Below, piece after piece: positions 35,496 to 45,040 of a DNA stretch of 64,000 nucleotides. This DNA is from Tessaracoccus flavus (GTDB lineage Bacteria > Actinomycetota > Actinomycetes > Propionibacteriales > Propionibacteriaceae), in the NCBI RefSeq assembly GCF_001997295.1, contig NZ_CP019605.1:372001-436000 (forward strand). Direction: 5' to 3'. Both the position numbers and the translations under genes were made by a program. A model generated the notes under the pieces. That model was not told the DNA's origin, did no database searches, and saw only the letters and a list, made by a program, of their open reading frames with translations. Numbering within the stretch: the first letter of the stretch is position 1; every line of letters begins with the position of its first letter.

Positions 35496-36614
35496 TCACT
35501 GGATCGAGTCGATCGCGGCCTGAACCGTCTCGCTCAGGCTAGCGGAAAGCGGCGCGGATCCCGCACGCTCGGCGGCGGCCGACTGGCCCTCGTCCGAGAC
35601 GATGTAGGACGCATAGCTCTTCACGAGGTCGGCCACCGCGTCATCCTCGTAATCCTGACAGGTGATGAGGTAGGAGACCAGCACGATGGGGTAGCCCTCG
35701 GCCTCGCGGTCGAGTGCGATGGCCATGTCGTTGTCGGCGCGGCCCTCTTCCACGGGCGAGTTCTCGACGATCGCGGCGGCGGATTCCGTGGTCGGGCCGT
35801 GGAAGCTGCCGTCCTTGCCCAGCTTGGCCACGCTGAACTGCTCGGCCTGGGAGGCATCGACGTAGCCGATGGCACCCACACCGCCGGAGACCGCAGCGAC
35901 GACGCCCTGGGTCTGGCCCGCGCCCTCACCGGTCTGGTACGGCCAATCGCCCGACTTCTCCGCGTCCCACACATCGGGGGCGGCGGAGGCCAGGTAGTCG
36001 GTGAAGTTCTCTGTGGTGCCGGAGGTGTCGGAGCGGTGCACAGCGGTGATGGTCAGATCGGGGAGCGTGACGCCCTCGTTCGTCGCTGCGATGGCCTGGT
36101 CGTTCCAGTTCGTGATGTCGCCCTTGAAGATGCCGGCGAGAGTAGCGGCGTCCAGGTTGAGCTCCTCAACGCCCTCGACGTTGAAGATCACGGCGATGGG
36201 GGAGATGTAGACGGGCAGGTTGATGGCCTTGCTGTCGGCGGCGCACTTGCCGAAGGAGTTCTCCTCCAGCTCATCGATCTTGAACGCGCGATCGGAGCCG
36301 GCGAAGTCCGCGCCGCCGCCGATGAACGCCTCGCGGCCGGCGCCGGAGCCCTCGGCTGCGTAGTTCACGGTGACGGCCTCGTTAGCCGTCTGGAAACCAG
36401 CGATCCAGGTCTGCTGGGCAACCTCCTGCGCCGACGCGCCGATGCCGGAGATCGTGCCGCTGATGGGCTCCTGGGCCGGAGCATCCGAGGCGCCAGCGGC
36501 TGAGGTGGTGGCGGCGGGAGTGTCCGCGGTCGGGGCGGTGCTCTCATTGGCAGCGCAGGCTGAGAGCATCAGTGCGGCGGAGAGACCGAGTGCAGCGGTC
36601 AGACGAATCTTCAT
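35496..36614 (-). CDS. pstS: Phosphate-binding lipoprotein PstS
   Basis: A 372-residue exported binding protein: signal with lipobox LMLSAC, a Thr/Ala/Pro linker to about residue 50, then the PstS fold (SGTISGIGASAQEVAQQTWI; AEGSGAGREAF; FAGSDRAF; AVHRSDTSGTTENFTDYL with the phosphate-binding Ser/Thr loop; GAIGYVD). ATG 36614 lies 10 nt after GGAAGG; another ATG nine bases upstream is too close to it. A PHO-box-like pair is upstream. Confidence 0.95.
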   Translation of the reverse strand: MKIRLTAALGLSAALMLSACAANESTAPTADTPAATTSAAGASDAPAQEPISGTISGIGASAQEVAQQTWIAGFQTANEAVTVNYAAEGSGAGREAFIGGGADFAGSDRAFKIDELEENSFGKCAADSKAINLPVYISPIAVIFNVEGVEELNLDAATLAGIFKGDITNWNDQAIAATNEGVTLPDLTITAVHRSDTSGTTENFTDYLASAAPDVWDAEKSGDWPYQTGEGAGQTQGVVAAVSGGVGAIGYVDASQAEQFSVAKLGKDGSFHGPTTESAAAIVENSPVEEGRADNDMAIALDREAEGYPIVLVSYLITCQDYEDDAVADLVKSYASYIVSDEGQSAAAERAGSAPLSASLSETVQAAIDSIQ

Positions 36615-36724
36615 TCGGGTCATGCCTTCCAAGACGTGAGTTCGGGCCGGTGGCCCCCCTGGAACCATGTGGTTCAGCAGGTCTGACGTGGACGCTAGAG
36701 TTCCGAAGTAACGCGTCCGGGGGC

Positions 36725-36746
36725 CGTTGGTAAACACCGGGTGAAC
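36725..36746 (-). promoter_or_regulatory. PHO-box-like direct repeat upstream of pstS
   Basis: On the minus strand two 11-nt units, GTTCACCCGGT and GTTTACCAACG, stand in tandem. Direct 11-nt repeats beginning GTTCACC are the PhoP-binding PHO box of streptomycetes and relatives. It lies about 110 nt before the pstS start, so PhoP activation under phosphate limitation is expected. phoR/phoP are not in the window. Confidence 0.65.
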
Positions 36747-36821
36747 GATCTGGGAGGAATGCCCGGTGGACCCGCCAGCTGCGCTAGTGAGCGGACCGCC
36801 CGAACTCGACGAAGGAGGGGA

Positions 36822-37693
36822 TCAGGCGCGTGGCTTATGAACCTCGACGGCCACCCGGTTGCCGTGTTCGTCGCGGTGCACGACGACAGACTCCCCGACG
36901 ACCATGGATTTCGGTTCCAGCCCCACTCCCTGGAACATCATGGGCAACACCGGTCGGTGCCCGCAGATGGCCGTGGGGGCGTCGAGGGTCTTGAACAGGG
37001 CCGCGACATAGGCGCGAACATGCTTGGGCTTGACGGTGCCCTCTTCTTCGGTCAACACATCCTCGGCGTAGATGGGGATTGCCGCCGCTTCGGAGTACGG
37101 CCGCAGGGTCTCCATGCACCTGGTCGACGAACTCGACACGAGCGCGTCAACCCCGTAGGCCATCAGGAGTTGGGAGAGCTCCTGCGCCTGTCGTCGTCCG
37201 CGGCCGGTGAGACGGCGCATCTGGTCGGGCCCGTCCCAGTCCTTGCGGAGCATGGCCTTGCCGTGCCGGACGATGATGAGCGGCGTCGTCGGGGGGATGA
37301 GAAGTGCAGCCGACAAGACCCGACGCTCGTCGGCGTAGGTCATCCGCTCCATGGCGCGGTCGACGGGGAACCACTTGACCTTGTCCACCTCGGCGTCCGG
37401 TTCACGGCGGTGCTGCTCGACCATCTCGGCGCGCCAGTACTCGACGGCCTTGGTGCCCTTTGACACCTTGTAGCGGATGGTGGGGAGGCGGACTCCGAGC
37501 CGGACCACGGCTCCGGTCTCCTCGTGAACCTCGCGCATCGCGGTGAGCGGGGGAGTTCGTCGACGACACCCTTGCCCTTGGGTAGGGACCAGTCGTCGTA
37601 CGAGGCCCTGTGGATGAGAAGTACTTCGGTAGCGTCTCCGTGACCGCGCAGCACAACAGCGCCGGCCGCCCGGACCTGGGCTCGTTTTGTCAT
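36822..37693 (-). pseudogene. mutT1: MutT1-type NUDIX hydrolase fused to histidine phosphatase, frameshifted
   Basis: The N-terminal half is a NUDIX domain (VRAAGAVVLRGHGDATEVLL, SLPKGKG), the C-terminal half a histidine phosphatase (IVRHGKAMLRKDWDG with the RHG). Mycobacterial MutT1 of this architecture degrades 8-oxo-(d)GTP and diadenosine polyphosphates. The frame breaks within the NUDIX box at plus-strand GGGGG 37549-37553. Adding one base gives GKGVVDELPPLTAMREVHEE, which fits GX5EX7REUXEEXGU exactly, and a 290-residue protein. Likely a base-calling error. Its start overlaps ppk1 (ATGA), the same neighbour as in mycobacteria. Confidence 0.85.
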
Positions 37694-39777
37694 CGCGAGG
37701 AGCGCCTCTCCGCAGCCTCCTGGATGAGGGTTTCCTGCAGGTCCGTCAGGGGGTTGCCCTGGTCGTCGTGGGTGTGTGCCGTCCAGGTGTCGTCGATCAA
37801 CTCCCAGTGGACAGTATCGGGGGCGAACGCCCGATCGAAGAGGGTCTCCACCCGTTCGACGTGCGCGGGGTTGCTGATGCCGACGATCGCCTCTACCCGC
37901 CGGTCGAGGTTGCGGTGCATGAGATCTGCGGAACCGATTCCCACGATGGGACGACCGCCGCCCGCGAACCAGAACACCCGGGAATGCTCAAGGAATCGGC
38001 CAAGCGTGGACCGCACGCGGATGTTGTCGCTGAGGCCCGGCACCCCGGGACGGATGGTGCAGATGCCGCGCACCCAGATGTCGACGGGCACGCCGGCCTG
38101 CGAGGCACGGTAGAAGGCGTCGATGAGCGCCTCGTCGACGATGGAGTTGATCTTGACGCGGATGCCGGCCGGCTTCCCGGCCAGGTGGTTGGCCACCTCG
38201 CCGTCGACGTACTCCAGGAGGCCCTTTCGGATGCCGTGCGGGGCGACGAGGAGCCGCCGGTAGTTGGTCTCGTGGGTCATGCCCGAGAGGTGGTTGAACA
38301 GCCGTGCGATGTCGTCGGTGATGACCGGGTTGGACGTGAGGAGCCCCATGTCCTCGTACAGACGGGCGGTCTTGGGGTTGTAGTTGCCGGTGCCGATGTG
38401 GGCGTAGCGGCGCAGGCCGTCGGCCTCCTCCCGCACGACGAGGGCCAGCTTGCAGTGCGTCTTGAGCCCCAACATGCCGTAGACGACGTGGACGCCGTAC
38501 TTCTCGAGCTTGCGGGCCCACCCGATGTTCGCCTGCTCGTCGAACCTGGCCTTGATCTCGACCACCGCCAGGACCTGCTTGCCGGCCTCCGCGGCCTCGA
38601 TGAGGGCGTCGACGATGGGGGAGTCACCGGAGGTGCGGTACAACGTCTGCTTGATGGCGAGCACGGCGGGGTCGGCTGCCGCCTGCTCGATGAACCGCTG
38701 CACCGACGTGGCGAACGAGTCGTAGGGGTGGTGCACCAGCACGTCGCGGAGCTTGAGCGACTTGAACATGTCGGCCGGGCTGGAGCTCTCGACCTCGGCC
38801 AGATCGGGATGGGTGATGGGGAGGAAGTTCGGGTACTTGAGGTCCTCGCGATGCGAGTCGGCCAACGAGAACAACCCGGTCAGGTCGAGGGGTGCGGCGA
38901 GCCGGAAGACCTCGGCCTCGCTGACGTCGAGCTCGCGCATCAGCATGTCGAGCATCTGCAGGTCGATGTCCTCTTCGACCTCGAGCCGAACCGGCGGCCT
39001 GCCGACCTTACGGCGGAGAAGCTCCTTCTCCAGCGCGAACAGGAGGTTCTCGGCGTCGTCCTCTTCGACCTCGATGTCTTCGTTGCGGGTGACGCGGAAC
39101 GTCGTGTGCTGCAGCACCTGCATGCCGGTGAAGAGCTGCCCGAGGTGCCGGGAGATGATGTCCTCCAGCGGTAGGAAGCGGCCCTCCGCCAGCTTGATGA
39201 AGCGCGACAGTACCGGCGGGACCTTGACGCGTGCGAACTGCTTGGCGCCTGTGGCGGGGTTGCGCAGCAGGACCGCCAGGTTGATGGACAGGCCGGAAAT
39301 GTAGGGGAACGGATGAGAGGGGTCGACCGCGAGAGGGGTGAGCACCGGGAAGATGCGCTCGACGAACAGCGCCCGCATCCGGTCCTTCTCGGCAGCCGTC
39401 AGCTCCTCCCAGTTCAGGATTTCGATGCCCTCGGCGGCGAGCTCCGGGCGGACCTCCTCGTGGAAGATCCGGGACTGCTCGGCGACGAGCTCGGCAACGT
39501 GACCCAACAACTCCGAATGCAGTTCGCCGGGCATCTTCCCGGTCACGGTGGGGACGGCGACCCCCGCCGCGATGCGACGCTTGAGTCCCGCGACGCGGAC
39601 CATGAAGAACTCGTCCAGGTTGGAGGAGAAGATCGCGAGGAACTTGGCGCGCTCGATGAGAGGCACCCTGCGCTTGTCGCGGGCGAGGTCGAGCACCCGG
39701 TTGTTGAACAGGAGCCAGGAGATCTCGCGGTCAAGGTAACGGTCAGCGGGAAGTGGTTCTTGCGTCACGTCTCTCAC
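37690..39777 (-). CDS. ppk1: Polyphosphate kinase PPK1
   Basis: A 695-residue enzyme that reversibly polymerises the gamma-phosphate of ATP into polyphosphate. Four PPK1 domains are recognisable: the N domain ([16 protein letters not shown]), the head domain, and two C domains with the autophosphorylated-His region [14 protein letters not shown] and the ATP-site [17 protein letters not shown]. Length is normal. Overlaps mshD and mutT1 by four bases each; the pst genes next door point to a phosphate-handling block. Confidence 0.95.
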   Translation of the reverse strand: MRDVTQEPLPADRYLDREISWLLFNNRVLDLARDKRRVPLIERAKFLAIFSSNLDEFFMVRVAGLKRRIAAGVAVPTVTGKMPGELHSELLGHVAELVAEQSRIFHEEVRPELAAEGIEILNWEELTAAEKDRMRALFVERIFPVLTPLAVDPSHPFPYISGLSINLAVLLRNPATGAKQFARVKVPPVLSRFIKLAEGRFLPLEDIISRHLGQLFTGMQVLQHTTFRVTRNEDIEVEEDDAENLLFALEKELLRRKVGRPPVRLEVEEDIDLQMLDMLMRELDVSEAEVFRLAAPLDLTGLFSLADSHREDLKYPNFLPITHPDLAEVESSSPADMFKSLKLRDVLVHHPYDSFATSVQRFIEQAAADPAVLAIKQTLYRTSGDSPIVDALIEAAEAGKQVLAVVEIKARFDEQANIGWARKLEKYGVHVVYGMLGLKTHCKLALVVREEADGLRRYAHIGTGNYNPKTARLYEDMGLLTSNPVITDDIARLFNHLSGMTHETNYRRLLVAPHGIRKGLLEYVDGEVANHLAGKPAGIRVKINSIVDEALIDAFYRASQAGVPVDIWVRGICTIRPGVPGLSDNIRVRSTLGRFLEHSRVFWFAGGGRPIVGIGSADLMHRNLDRRVEAIVGISNPAHVERVETLFDRAFAPDTVHWELIDDTWTAHTHDDQGNPLTDLQETLIQEAAERRSSR

Positions 39778-40628
39778 CTGTCGACGCGGTAGCTGGTGTC
39801 GGTCTGCGCGACGTCGAAGCCCGCCGCCTTGTACATGTTGACCACGCGCGTCTCAGCGGCCTCCACGTAGAGCTGAACCCTATCGTCGCCTTGCTGGACC
39901 AGATGGTTGAGGCCCTCTTCGAGGAGCACCCGACCCAGCCCTCGGCCCTCATGGTCGGGAGCGACCGCGAGCACATAGACCTCGCCCAACCCTTCGCCGT
40001 GACGCTTGGTCCAATGGAAGCCGGTGGCGACGCCGTTGCTCTTGGCGATGAGCAGGCCCGCCGGGTCGAACCACGGCTGGCGGGTGAGCTGGAGAAACTC
40101 TCCCACGCTCAGCCGGCCCTGTTCCGGGTGGTGCGCGAAGGCGGCGGCATTGATCGCGACGACGGCCTCAGCGTCGTCAGGCGTGTAGGCGACGATCTCG
40201 AAGCCCTCCGGCATGCTGACCCGGGAGGGCGGGTCGAGCGGCCGCTCCATCCGCAGCAACTGCCTCACGGGGGTCAGCCCCACCCTCGCCGCGAGCGCCT
40301 CCGCGCCCGGCAGCGTGCCGAACGCCCAGACGGCGGAATCGGGGTGCGACCGGAGCGCCTCGTCGAGCAGCTGCGTCCCGACCCCACGGCAGCGGTGATC
40401 GGGATGGACGCCGACCATGAGTGTCCCGTCACGCTCATCGCAGACGACGAAACCGTGGGGGTCGGTCCGCGAGCCCATGAAGTAGAAGTCGGCCTCGCGT
40501 TCGCCGTCGATGCCCAGCGAAGCGGACTCGTTGATCGGGGAGACACCGTCGTGCTTGGTGATGTCGGCCACGAGGCTCAGCAGGGCCTCTCGCATGGTCG
40601 GGGTCAGGGTGGTCAGGCTAACCAGCAC
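39774..40628 (-). CDS. mshD: Mycothiol synthase MshD
   Basis: A 284-residue protein with two tandem GNAT acetyltransferase folds; the C-terminal one carries [20 protein letters not shown], the acetyl-CoA pyrophosphate loop, the N-terminal one [17 protein letters not shown]. MshD adds the acetyl group to Cys-GlcN-Ins, the last step of mycothiol synthesis. GTG 40628 is preferred since GAGAGG lies 6 nt upstream; ATG 40646 is an alternative. It overlaps the end of glnR by 11 nt, the same order as Rv0818-Rv0819 in M. tuberculosis. Confidence 0.88.
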   Translation of the reverse strand: MLVSLTTLTPTMREALLSLVADITKHDGVSPINESASLGIDGEREADFYFMGSRTDPHGFVVCDERDGTLMVGVHPDHRCRGVGTQLLDEALRSHPDSAVWAFGTLPGAEALAARVGLTPVRQLLRMERPLDPPSRVSMPEGFEIVAYTPDDAEAVVAINAAAFAHHPEQGRLSVGEFLQLTRQPWFDPAGLLIAKSNGVATGFHWTKRHGEGLGEVYVLAVAPDHEGRGLGRVLLEEGLNHLVQQGDDRVQLYVEAAETRVVNMYKAAGFDVAQTDTSYRVDR

Positions 40629-41262
40629 GGTGGGCCTCTCTGGCATTGGCGAAACGGTAACCGACGTTGCGCACGGTGCCGACGTAGTGATCGAACTGGC
40701 CGAGCTTAGCCCGAAGTCGGCGGACATGAACATCGACGGTGCGGGTGCCCCCGTAGTAGTCGTACCCCCACACCTGGCTCACCAGAGTCTCGCGTGAGAG
40801 CACGCGCCCGGGATGCTGCATGAGGTAGCGCAGCAGCTCGAACTCGGTGTAGGTGAGGTCGAGAGGTGCCCCGTCGAGCGTGGCCGAATAGGCCGCCCCA
40901 TCCACCCTGATCGGGCCGGCCACCAGCACGTCGGGGTCGGCGTTGGTGCGCAGCAGGACGCGCAGCCGTGCGTCGAACTCGGCGGGCTCCGAGTTGGCGG
41001 CCACGAAATCGGAGAATCCCCAGTCGGGAGAGAGGACGGCGAGCCCCGCCAGAGCGACGAGGAGCAGCACCGGAGCCTCCGCCCTCGACAGCGTCTGGCA
41101 GGCCGCTCTGGCGCCCGCCAGGTCGGTGCGGCCGTCGATGACGTAAACGTCCGCGGCTTCCTGGAGCGCGTCCGCCGCCGACTCGACAGTCGTCATCTCG
41201 TAGCTCAGCAGGGTCAACTCGCTGGGTGGTTGAGTGGAGGAGACGAAGACGATTCTGCTCAT
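40618..41262 (-). CDS. glnR: GlnR-type OmpR-family response regulator
   Basis: A 214-residue regulator: an atypical receiver domain (YVIDGRTDLAGARAACQTL, matching the GlnR pattern with the single conserved Asp) and a winged-helix DNA-binding domain (LTYTEFELLRYLMQHPGRVL, YYGGTRTVDVHVRRLRAKLG). GlnR orphans control nitrogen assimilation genes in actinomycetes. Assignment leans on the receiver pattern and on the mshD neighbour. GGAGG precedes the ATG. No cognate kinase is present. Confidence 0.8.
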   Translation of the reverse strand: MSRIVFVSSTQPPSELTLLSYEMTTVESAADALQEAADVYVIDGRTDLAGARAACQTLSRAEAPVLLLVALAGLAVLSPDWGFSDFVAANSEPAEFDARLRVLLRTNADPDVLVAGPIRVDGAAYSATLDGAPLDLTYTEFELLRYLMQHPGRVLSRETLVSQVWGYDYYGGTRTVDVHVRRLRAKLGQFDHYVGTVRNVGYRFANAREAHRAG

Positions 41263-41332
41263 GATGCCTCCTCCCGACGCACGTGGACGTGATCATCGTA
41301 ACGTGCGATGGCCGGGCGGTAGCATGGCCGCC

Positions 41333-42085
41333 ATGGTCCAGCGGGTCCCGGACGAGTACTTCCGGAAGCGGGCCGCTGAGTCTGAAGACATCGACGAGTC
41401 GGCGGACGAGCGGCACCGACCACCGAGCACCACCGCCAGGGCGGTGGTGGCCCGCGATGCCCAGGGCGGTCTGCCACCCCGCGCCACCGCGATCGTGGTG
41501 GTCCTCGCCCTTGCCCTGTCCTTTCTCGCCGGACGTCTGTTCCTGTTCCCACCTGTCGTGGTGCCCCCAACGCCCAGCAGTTCGGCGTCGACCTCGATGG
41601 GGCCCGACCCGTCGACGGATGCCTTCAGCGCCTACGAGGGGCCGGTCTCGGCCGTTCAGCCCATCGCGGCGCTGGGTGAATGCCGGGAGGGCGGCACCCT
41701 CGAGTCCCCCTCGGCGCTGCTCGACGGCGACCCCGAGACGCTGTGGCGCTGCCGCGGGGCGGGCGACGGCGAGTCGTTCACGATCGTGTTCGACGGCCCG
41801 GTGAGCCTCGCGGGGATCAGGATCGTCAACGGAAACGTCGCGTGGCCCGATCGCTACGCCGTCGAGCGGCGGATCACCGCAGTGCGGTGGACGTTCGCCG
41901 ATGGCTCCTACTTCGAGCAGGGACTGGCCGCCAACGACCGCAACGCGCAGGAGGTCCGCTTCCCCGAGACCCTCACGGACCGGGCGACGCTCGAGGTCCT
42001 GAGCGCCACGGTGCCGGGCGAGATCAGCCCCAACTCCGATGCGGTGTCGATCAGCTCGCTCGAGTTCCTGACCCCCGCCCGCTGA
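41333..42085 (+). CDS. Single-pass membrane protein with discoidin-like extracellular domain
   Basis: A 250-residue protein. Residues 1-50 are hydrophilic and cytoplasmic; one helix (AIVVVLALALSFLAGRLFLF) follows; a Ser/Pro linker leads to a C-terminal domain with ALLDGDPETLWRCRG, FTIVFDGPVSLAGIRIVNG and a final SISSLEFL, the beta-sandwich pattern of F5/8-type or NADase-type glycan-binding domains. The ligand is unknown. ATG 41333 has TAGCAT 7 nt upstream; ATG 41324 overlaps that hexamer. Divergent from glnR. Confidence 0.65.
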   Translation: MVQRVPDEYFRKRAAESEDIDESADERHRPPSTTARAVVARDAQGGLPPRATAIVVVLALALSFLAGRLFLFPPVVVPPTPSSSASTSMGPDPSTDAFSAYEGPVSAVQPIAALGECREGGTLESPSALLDGDPETLWRCRGAGDGESFTIVFDGPVSLAGIRIVNGNVAWPDRYAVERRITAVRWTFADGSYFEQGLAANDRNAQEVRFPETLTDRATLEVLSATVPGEISPNSDAVSISSLEFLTPAR

Positions 42086-42158
42086 CCCTGAGCGCCTGGT
42101 GCTGCGCGGCGACCGGACATCAATGGGTTGACCGAGCGCGACGAGCCGAGCGCCTGCG

Positions 42159-42223
42159 TTCATCCTGAAGAAATGATGTGCCAGGGCTCACATGGGAATG
42201 GGAGGACGTTTTTTCAGGGTGAA
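42159..42223. repeat. 65-bp dispersed palindromic element, family 2, copy 1
   Basis: TTCATCCTGAAGAAATGATG.. at the left and ..ACGTTTTTTCAGGGTGAA at the right form an imperfect inverted repeat. The reverse complement of 56137-56201, also 65 bp, matches both ends closely and differs in the centre. Lies between two convergent genes. Confidence 0.8.
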
Positions 42224-42291
42224 CCTTCCCACCACCCCGGCCGACCCAGCGAACACGTCGGCCGGTTGGCGTCTGAGGCGCCGGGGCAGGC

Positions 42292-42729
42292 TCACTCCCA
42301 GGACTTGGTGTCGATCGTGATGGTGATCGGGCCGTCGTTGACGGACGACACCTTCATGTGGGCACCGAATCGCCCACGCTGGACCGTCGCGCCCAACCGC
42401 TCGAGCTCCACGCAGAGGCGCTCCACCAGCGGTTCGCTGATCTCGCCGGGGGCCGCCCTGCTCCACGACGGTCGGCGGCCCTTCCTGGTGGAGGCGAAGA
42501 GGGTGAACTGGCTCACGACAAGGATCGGAGCGTTGAGGTCACTCGCGGAGGCCTCGTCGTCGAGGATGCGCAGACCCCAGATCTTGCGCGCCAGCGCGGC
42601 CGCGTCGTCGGACCCGTCGTCGTGGCCGACGCCGGCCAGTACGAGGAGGCCGGGTCGGGGGAGTTCGGCGATCACTTGACCCTCGACCTCGACGGAGGCC
42701 TCGGTCGCCCTGGTCACGACAACACGCAT
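42292..42729 (-). CDS. dtd: D-aminoacyl-tRNA deacylase
   Basis: A 145-residue DTD homodimer subunit hydrolysing D-aminoacyl (and glycyl-tRNAAla) esters. Both catalytic-groove motifs are present: LVVSQFTL and VNDGPITI (the Gly-cisPro motif). Start ATG with CACAAT 7 nt upstream. Divergent from the 39-residue membrane protein. Confidence 0.93.
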   Translation of the reverse strand: MRVVVTRATEASVEVEGQVIAELPRPGLLVLAGVGHDDGSDDAAALARKIWGLRILDDEASASDLNAPILVVSQFTLFASTRKGRRPSWSRAAPGEISEPLVERLCVELERLGATVQRGRFGAHMKVSSVNDGPITITIDTKSWE

Positions 42730-42762
42730 GGGCCCCATTGTGGCCGACGTAGACTGTCGCGC

Positions 42763-42882
42763 ATGGCCGAGATCCTGGTGTGGGTGCTGATCGTCGCGGC
42801 GGTCGCCGTCGGAGTAGGAGCGCTGGTTGCGCTCTGGCGCACGCTGGCAGGCCTCAAACGACTGCAAGGAGAACGAGAGTGA
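42763..42882 (+). CDS. 39-residue single-pass membrane protein
   Basis: One hydrophobic helix (ILVWVLIVAAVAVGVGALVA) between a short N-terminus and a basic tail KRLQGERE. TAGACT lies 7 nt upstream of the ATG; the stop overlaps the GTG of the next gene (GTGA), which supports real translation. Function unknown. Confidence 0.55.
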   Translation: MAEILVWVLIVAAVAVGVGALVALWRTLAGLKRLQGERE

Positions 42883-43382
42883 ACATCGACATCGAGGTCC
42901 CCGAAGGGCTCAACCCGGCCTTGACCGCGCTGGGCTGGCTGGTCGGACGCTGGGAAGGCACCGGGAACGGGACCGACCACGAGGGCAACGACTTCGAGTT
43001 CGAGCAGCGCATCGAGTTCAGTCACAACGGCAGCGACTACCTCTATTACGCCTCGCAGACGTTCCTTCTCGGCGACGACGGCGCGGAGGCGGAGCCGCTC
43101 GGCGTCGAGACCGGGTTCTGGCGCCCGAAGGCCGACGCCTCCCTCGAGGTGGTGCTGGCCAGCGCTGACGGTTGGACTGAGGTTCTGCTCGGGAAGATCG
43201 CCGTGACCCGCATCGACCTACTGACCGACGCCGTCGTGCGCACCGAGTCTGCGCAGGTCAGCCACGCATCGGGGCAGCGCCTCTACGGCAAGGTCGAGGG
43301 AGATCTGATGTACGCGCTCGACCGCTCGACCGCCGAGCACGCGCTGCGACCCCACATGTGGGCCCGCCTCAAGAGGGTCTGA
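42879..43382 (+). CDS. Nitrobindin-like (FABP/THAP4-type beta-barrel) protein
   Basis: A 167-residue protein of the DUF1794/nitrobindin group: LVGRWEGTGNGTD (GxWxGxGxG), FEQRIEFSHNG, LGVETGFWRP, and the C-terminal ALRPHMWARLKRV whose His is the axial heme ligand in nitrobindins. Likely binds heme b and handles NO or peroxynitrite; heme binding is inferred. AAGGAG precedes the GTG. One base separates it from ygfZ. Confidence 0.8.
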   Translation: MNIDIEVPEGLNPALTALGWLVGRWEGTGNGTDHEGNDFEFEQRIEFSHNGSDYLYYASQTFLLGDDGAEAEPLGVETGFWRPKADASLEVVLASADGWTEVLLGKIAVTRIDLLTDAVVRTESAQVSHASGQRLYGKVEGDLMYALDRSTAEHALRPHMWARLKRV

Positions 43383-43383
43383 C

Positions 43384-44313
43384 GTGCCGGTACTTCTGGA
43401 CTCGGGCCCCGACGAGGGCCTTGCGTGGCACTACGGCAATCCGGTGACGGAGGCGAGGTCGCTCGTTGCGGGCAACGGCGTCGTCGACCTCCACAATCGT
43501 GAGATCGTCGAGATCTCGGGCCCGGACCGGCTCAGCTGGCTGCACTCGCTCACAACCCAGCACCTTTCCGCCCTCACCCCGGGCGACTCCACCACGGCGC
43601 TGATTCTGTCCCCGACGGGCCACATCGAGCATGTGCTCCACGGGGTCGACGACGGCACCTCGTTCCTGGCCTGGACGGAGCCGTCCCGCGCGGACGCGCT
43701 CGTGGATTTCCTCCTACGCATGCGGTTCGCGATGCGCGTGGAGGTGGCCCGGCGCACCGACCTCACCCTCGCGTGGACGGGCCATCGGGTGGACCTGGAC
43801 CCGGCCTGGCGGAGCCGCCGGTCCGAGGTGGGGGGTTCCGAGGTGTTCCTCCCAGCAGGCGAATCTCTGGAAGCGAATGTCGGGACGTGGGCCTTTGACG
43901 CGCAGAGGATCGCGGCAGGTGTCCCCCGCATCTTCGTCGACACGGACTTCAAGACCATCCCCAACGAGATCGGCCTTATGGGCACCCACCTCGACAAGGG
44001 CTGCTACCGCGGACAGGAGACGGTGGCACGCGTGCACACCCTCGGTCGGCCTCCGCGTCGGCTGGTGCAACTCCACCTCGACGGCTCGCTGTCGTCGCTG
44101 CCGGAGGTGGGCGACCCGATCGAGTTCGGCGGCCGGGTCGTCGGTTTTGTCGGATCGTCTGCGAGGCACCACGAGCTCGGCCCCGTGGCCCTGGGACTGG
44201 TGAAGCGCAATGTTCCCGTTGACGCCGAGGTGCTGGCCGGGGGCATCGCCGCGGCCCAGGAGGCCCTGGTGGATCCCGACGTCGGCCTCCACGTTCGCCC
44301 CGTCCTCGGCTGA
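43384..44313 (+). CDS. ygfZ: Folate-binding YgfZ/GcvT-family protein
   Basis: A 309-residue protein with the YgfZ signature KGCYRGQE near residue 207, which carries the conserved Cys, plus the GcvT-fold segments RLSWLHSLTTQHL and NEIGLMGTHLDKG. YgfZ/IBA57 helps mature or repair some Fe-S proteins with tetrahydrofolate. Start GTG. Confidence 0.88.
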   Translation: MPVLLDSGPDEGLAWHYGNPVTEARSLVAGNGVVDLHNREIVEISGPDRLSWLHSLTTQHLSALTPGDSTTALILSPTGHIEHVLHGVDDGTSFLAWTEPSRADALVDFLLRMRFAMRVEVARRTDLTLAWTGHRVDLDPAWRSRRSEVGGSEVFLPAGESLEANVGTWAFDAQRIAAGVPRIFVDTDFKTIPNEIGLMGTHLDKGCYRGQETVARVHTLGRPPRRLVQLHLDGSLSSLPEVGDPIEFGGRVVGFVGSSARHHELGPVALGLVKRNVPVDAEVLAGGIAAAQEALVDPDVGLHVRPVLG

Positions 44314-44377
44314 GCGACAGCGCCCTAACCGGACCGTCGCGCCGGTCCCCGGAGCTCACTGCCCGCCTGGGCTTGAG

Positions 44378-44457
44378 TTGAGCAAATGAGATGGGTCAAC
44401 GTCTCGACACGCCGGTGTAACACCGTTCTGCTTCGACGACCCATCTCACTTGCTCAA
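44378..44457. repeat. 80-bp dispersed palindromic element, family 1, copy 2
   Basis: TTGAGCAAATGAGATGGGTC and GACCCATCTCACTTGCTCAA are near-perfect inverted arms; the centre holds a small CGGTG-TTA-CACCG hairpin. Same length as the copy at 558-637, opposite orientation. Between convergent ygfZ and tpx. Confidence 0.85.
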
Positions 44458-44470
44458 CTCGCCACCGGGG

Positions 44471-44968
44471 TCAGCTCAGCGCGGCGAGCGCCTCGTCGTA
44501 GTCGGGCTCCGTGGTGGTCTCCTCCACCTGCTGGGTGTAGACGACCTTGCCGTCGGTGTCGATGACGACGACCGACCGGCTCAGCAGACCCTCGAGCGGG
44601 CCGTCGGTGAAGGTGACGCCGTACTTCTCGCCCAGGTCGGTGCGGAAGTCGGAGGCCACCACGACGTTGTCGATGCCCTCAGCGCCGCAGAATCGGCCGA
44701 GCGCGAACGGCAGGTCGCGCGAGATGCACAGGACCGTCGTGCCCTCCAGGCCGGCCGCCTTCTCGTTGAAGGCCCGGACGCTGTTGGCGCAGACGCCCGT
44801 GTCGACGGACGGGAAGATGTTCAGCACGATCTTCTGCCCGGCGAAGTCGCTGAGCTTGACGGGGGAGAGGTCGGTACCGGTCACCTCGAAGTCGGGTGCC
44901 GTCGACCCCACCTCGGGGAGGGTGCCTACGGAGTGGACAGGGTTACCGTGAAACTTGATATCAGCCAT
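44471..44968 (-). CDS. tpx: Thiol peroxidase Tpx
   Basis: A 165-residue atypical 2-Cys peroxiredoxin: peroxidatic C60 in [16 protein letters not shown] and resolving C94 in GRFCGAEG, positions matching E. coli Tpx within one residue. Reduces peroxides in the cytosol using thioredoxin. ATG 44968, with GGGG upstream. Confidence 0.95.
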   Translation of the reverse strand: MADIKFHGNPVHSVGTLPEVGSTAPDFEVTGTDLSPVKLSDFAGQKIVLNIFPSVDTGVCANSVRAFNEKAAGLEGTTVLCISRDLPFALGRFCGAEGIDNVVVASDFRTDLGEKYGVTFTDGPLEGLLSRSVVVIDTDGKVVYTQQVEETTTEPDYDEALAALS

Positions 44969-45040
44969 GACCCCGATCTTTCCTGATCGTGCCAAATCTC
45001 GCTACCCCCGCGTGGAGGGGGAGTTGGGTAGCGTTGGCCC

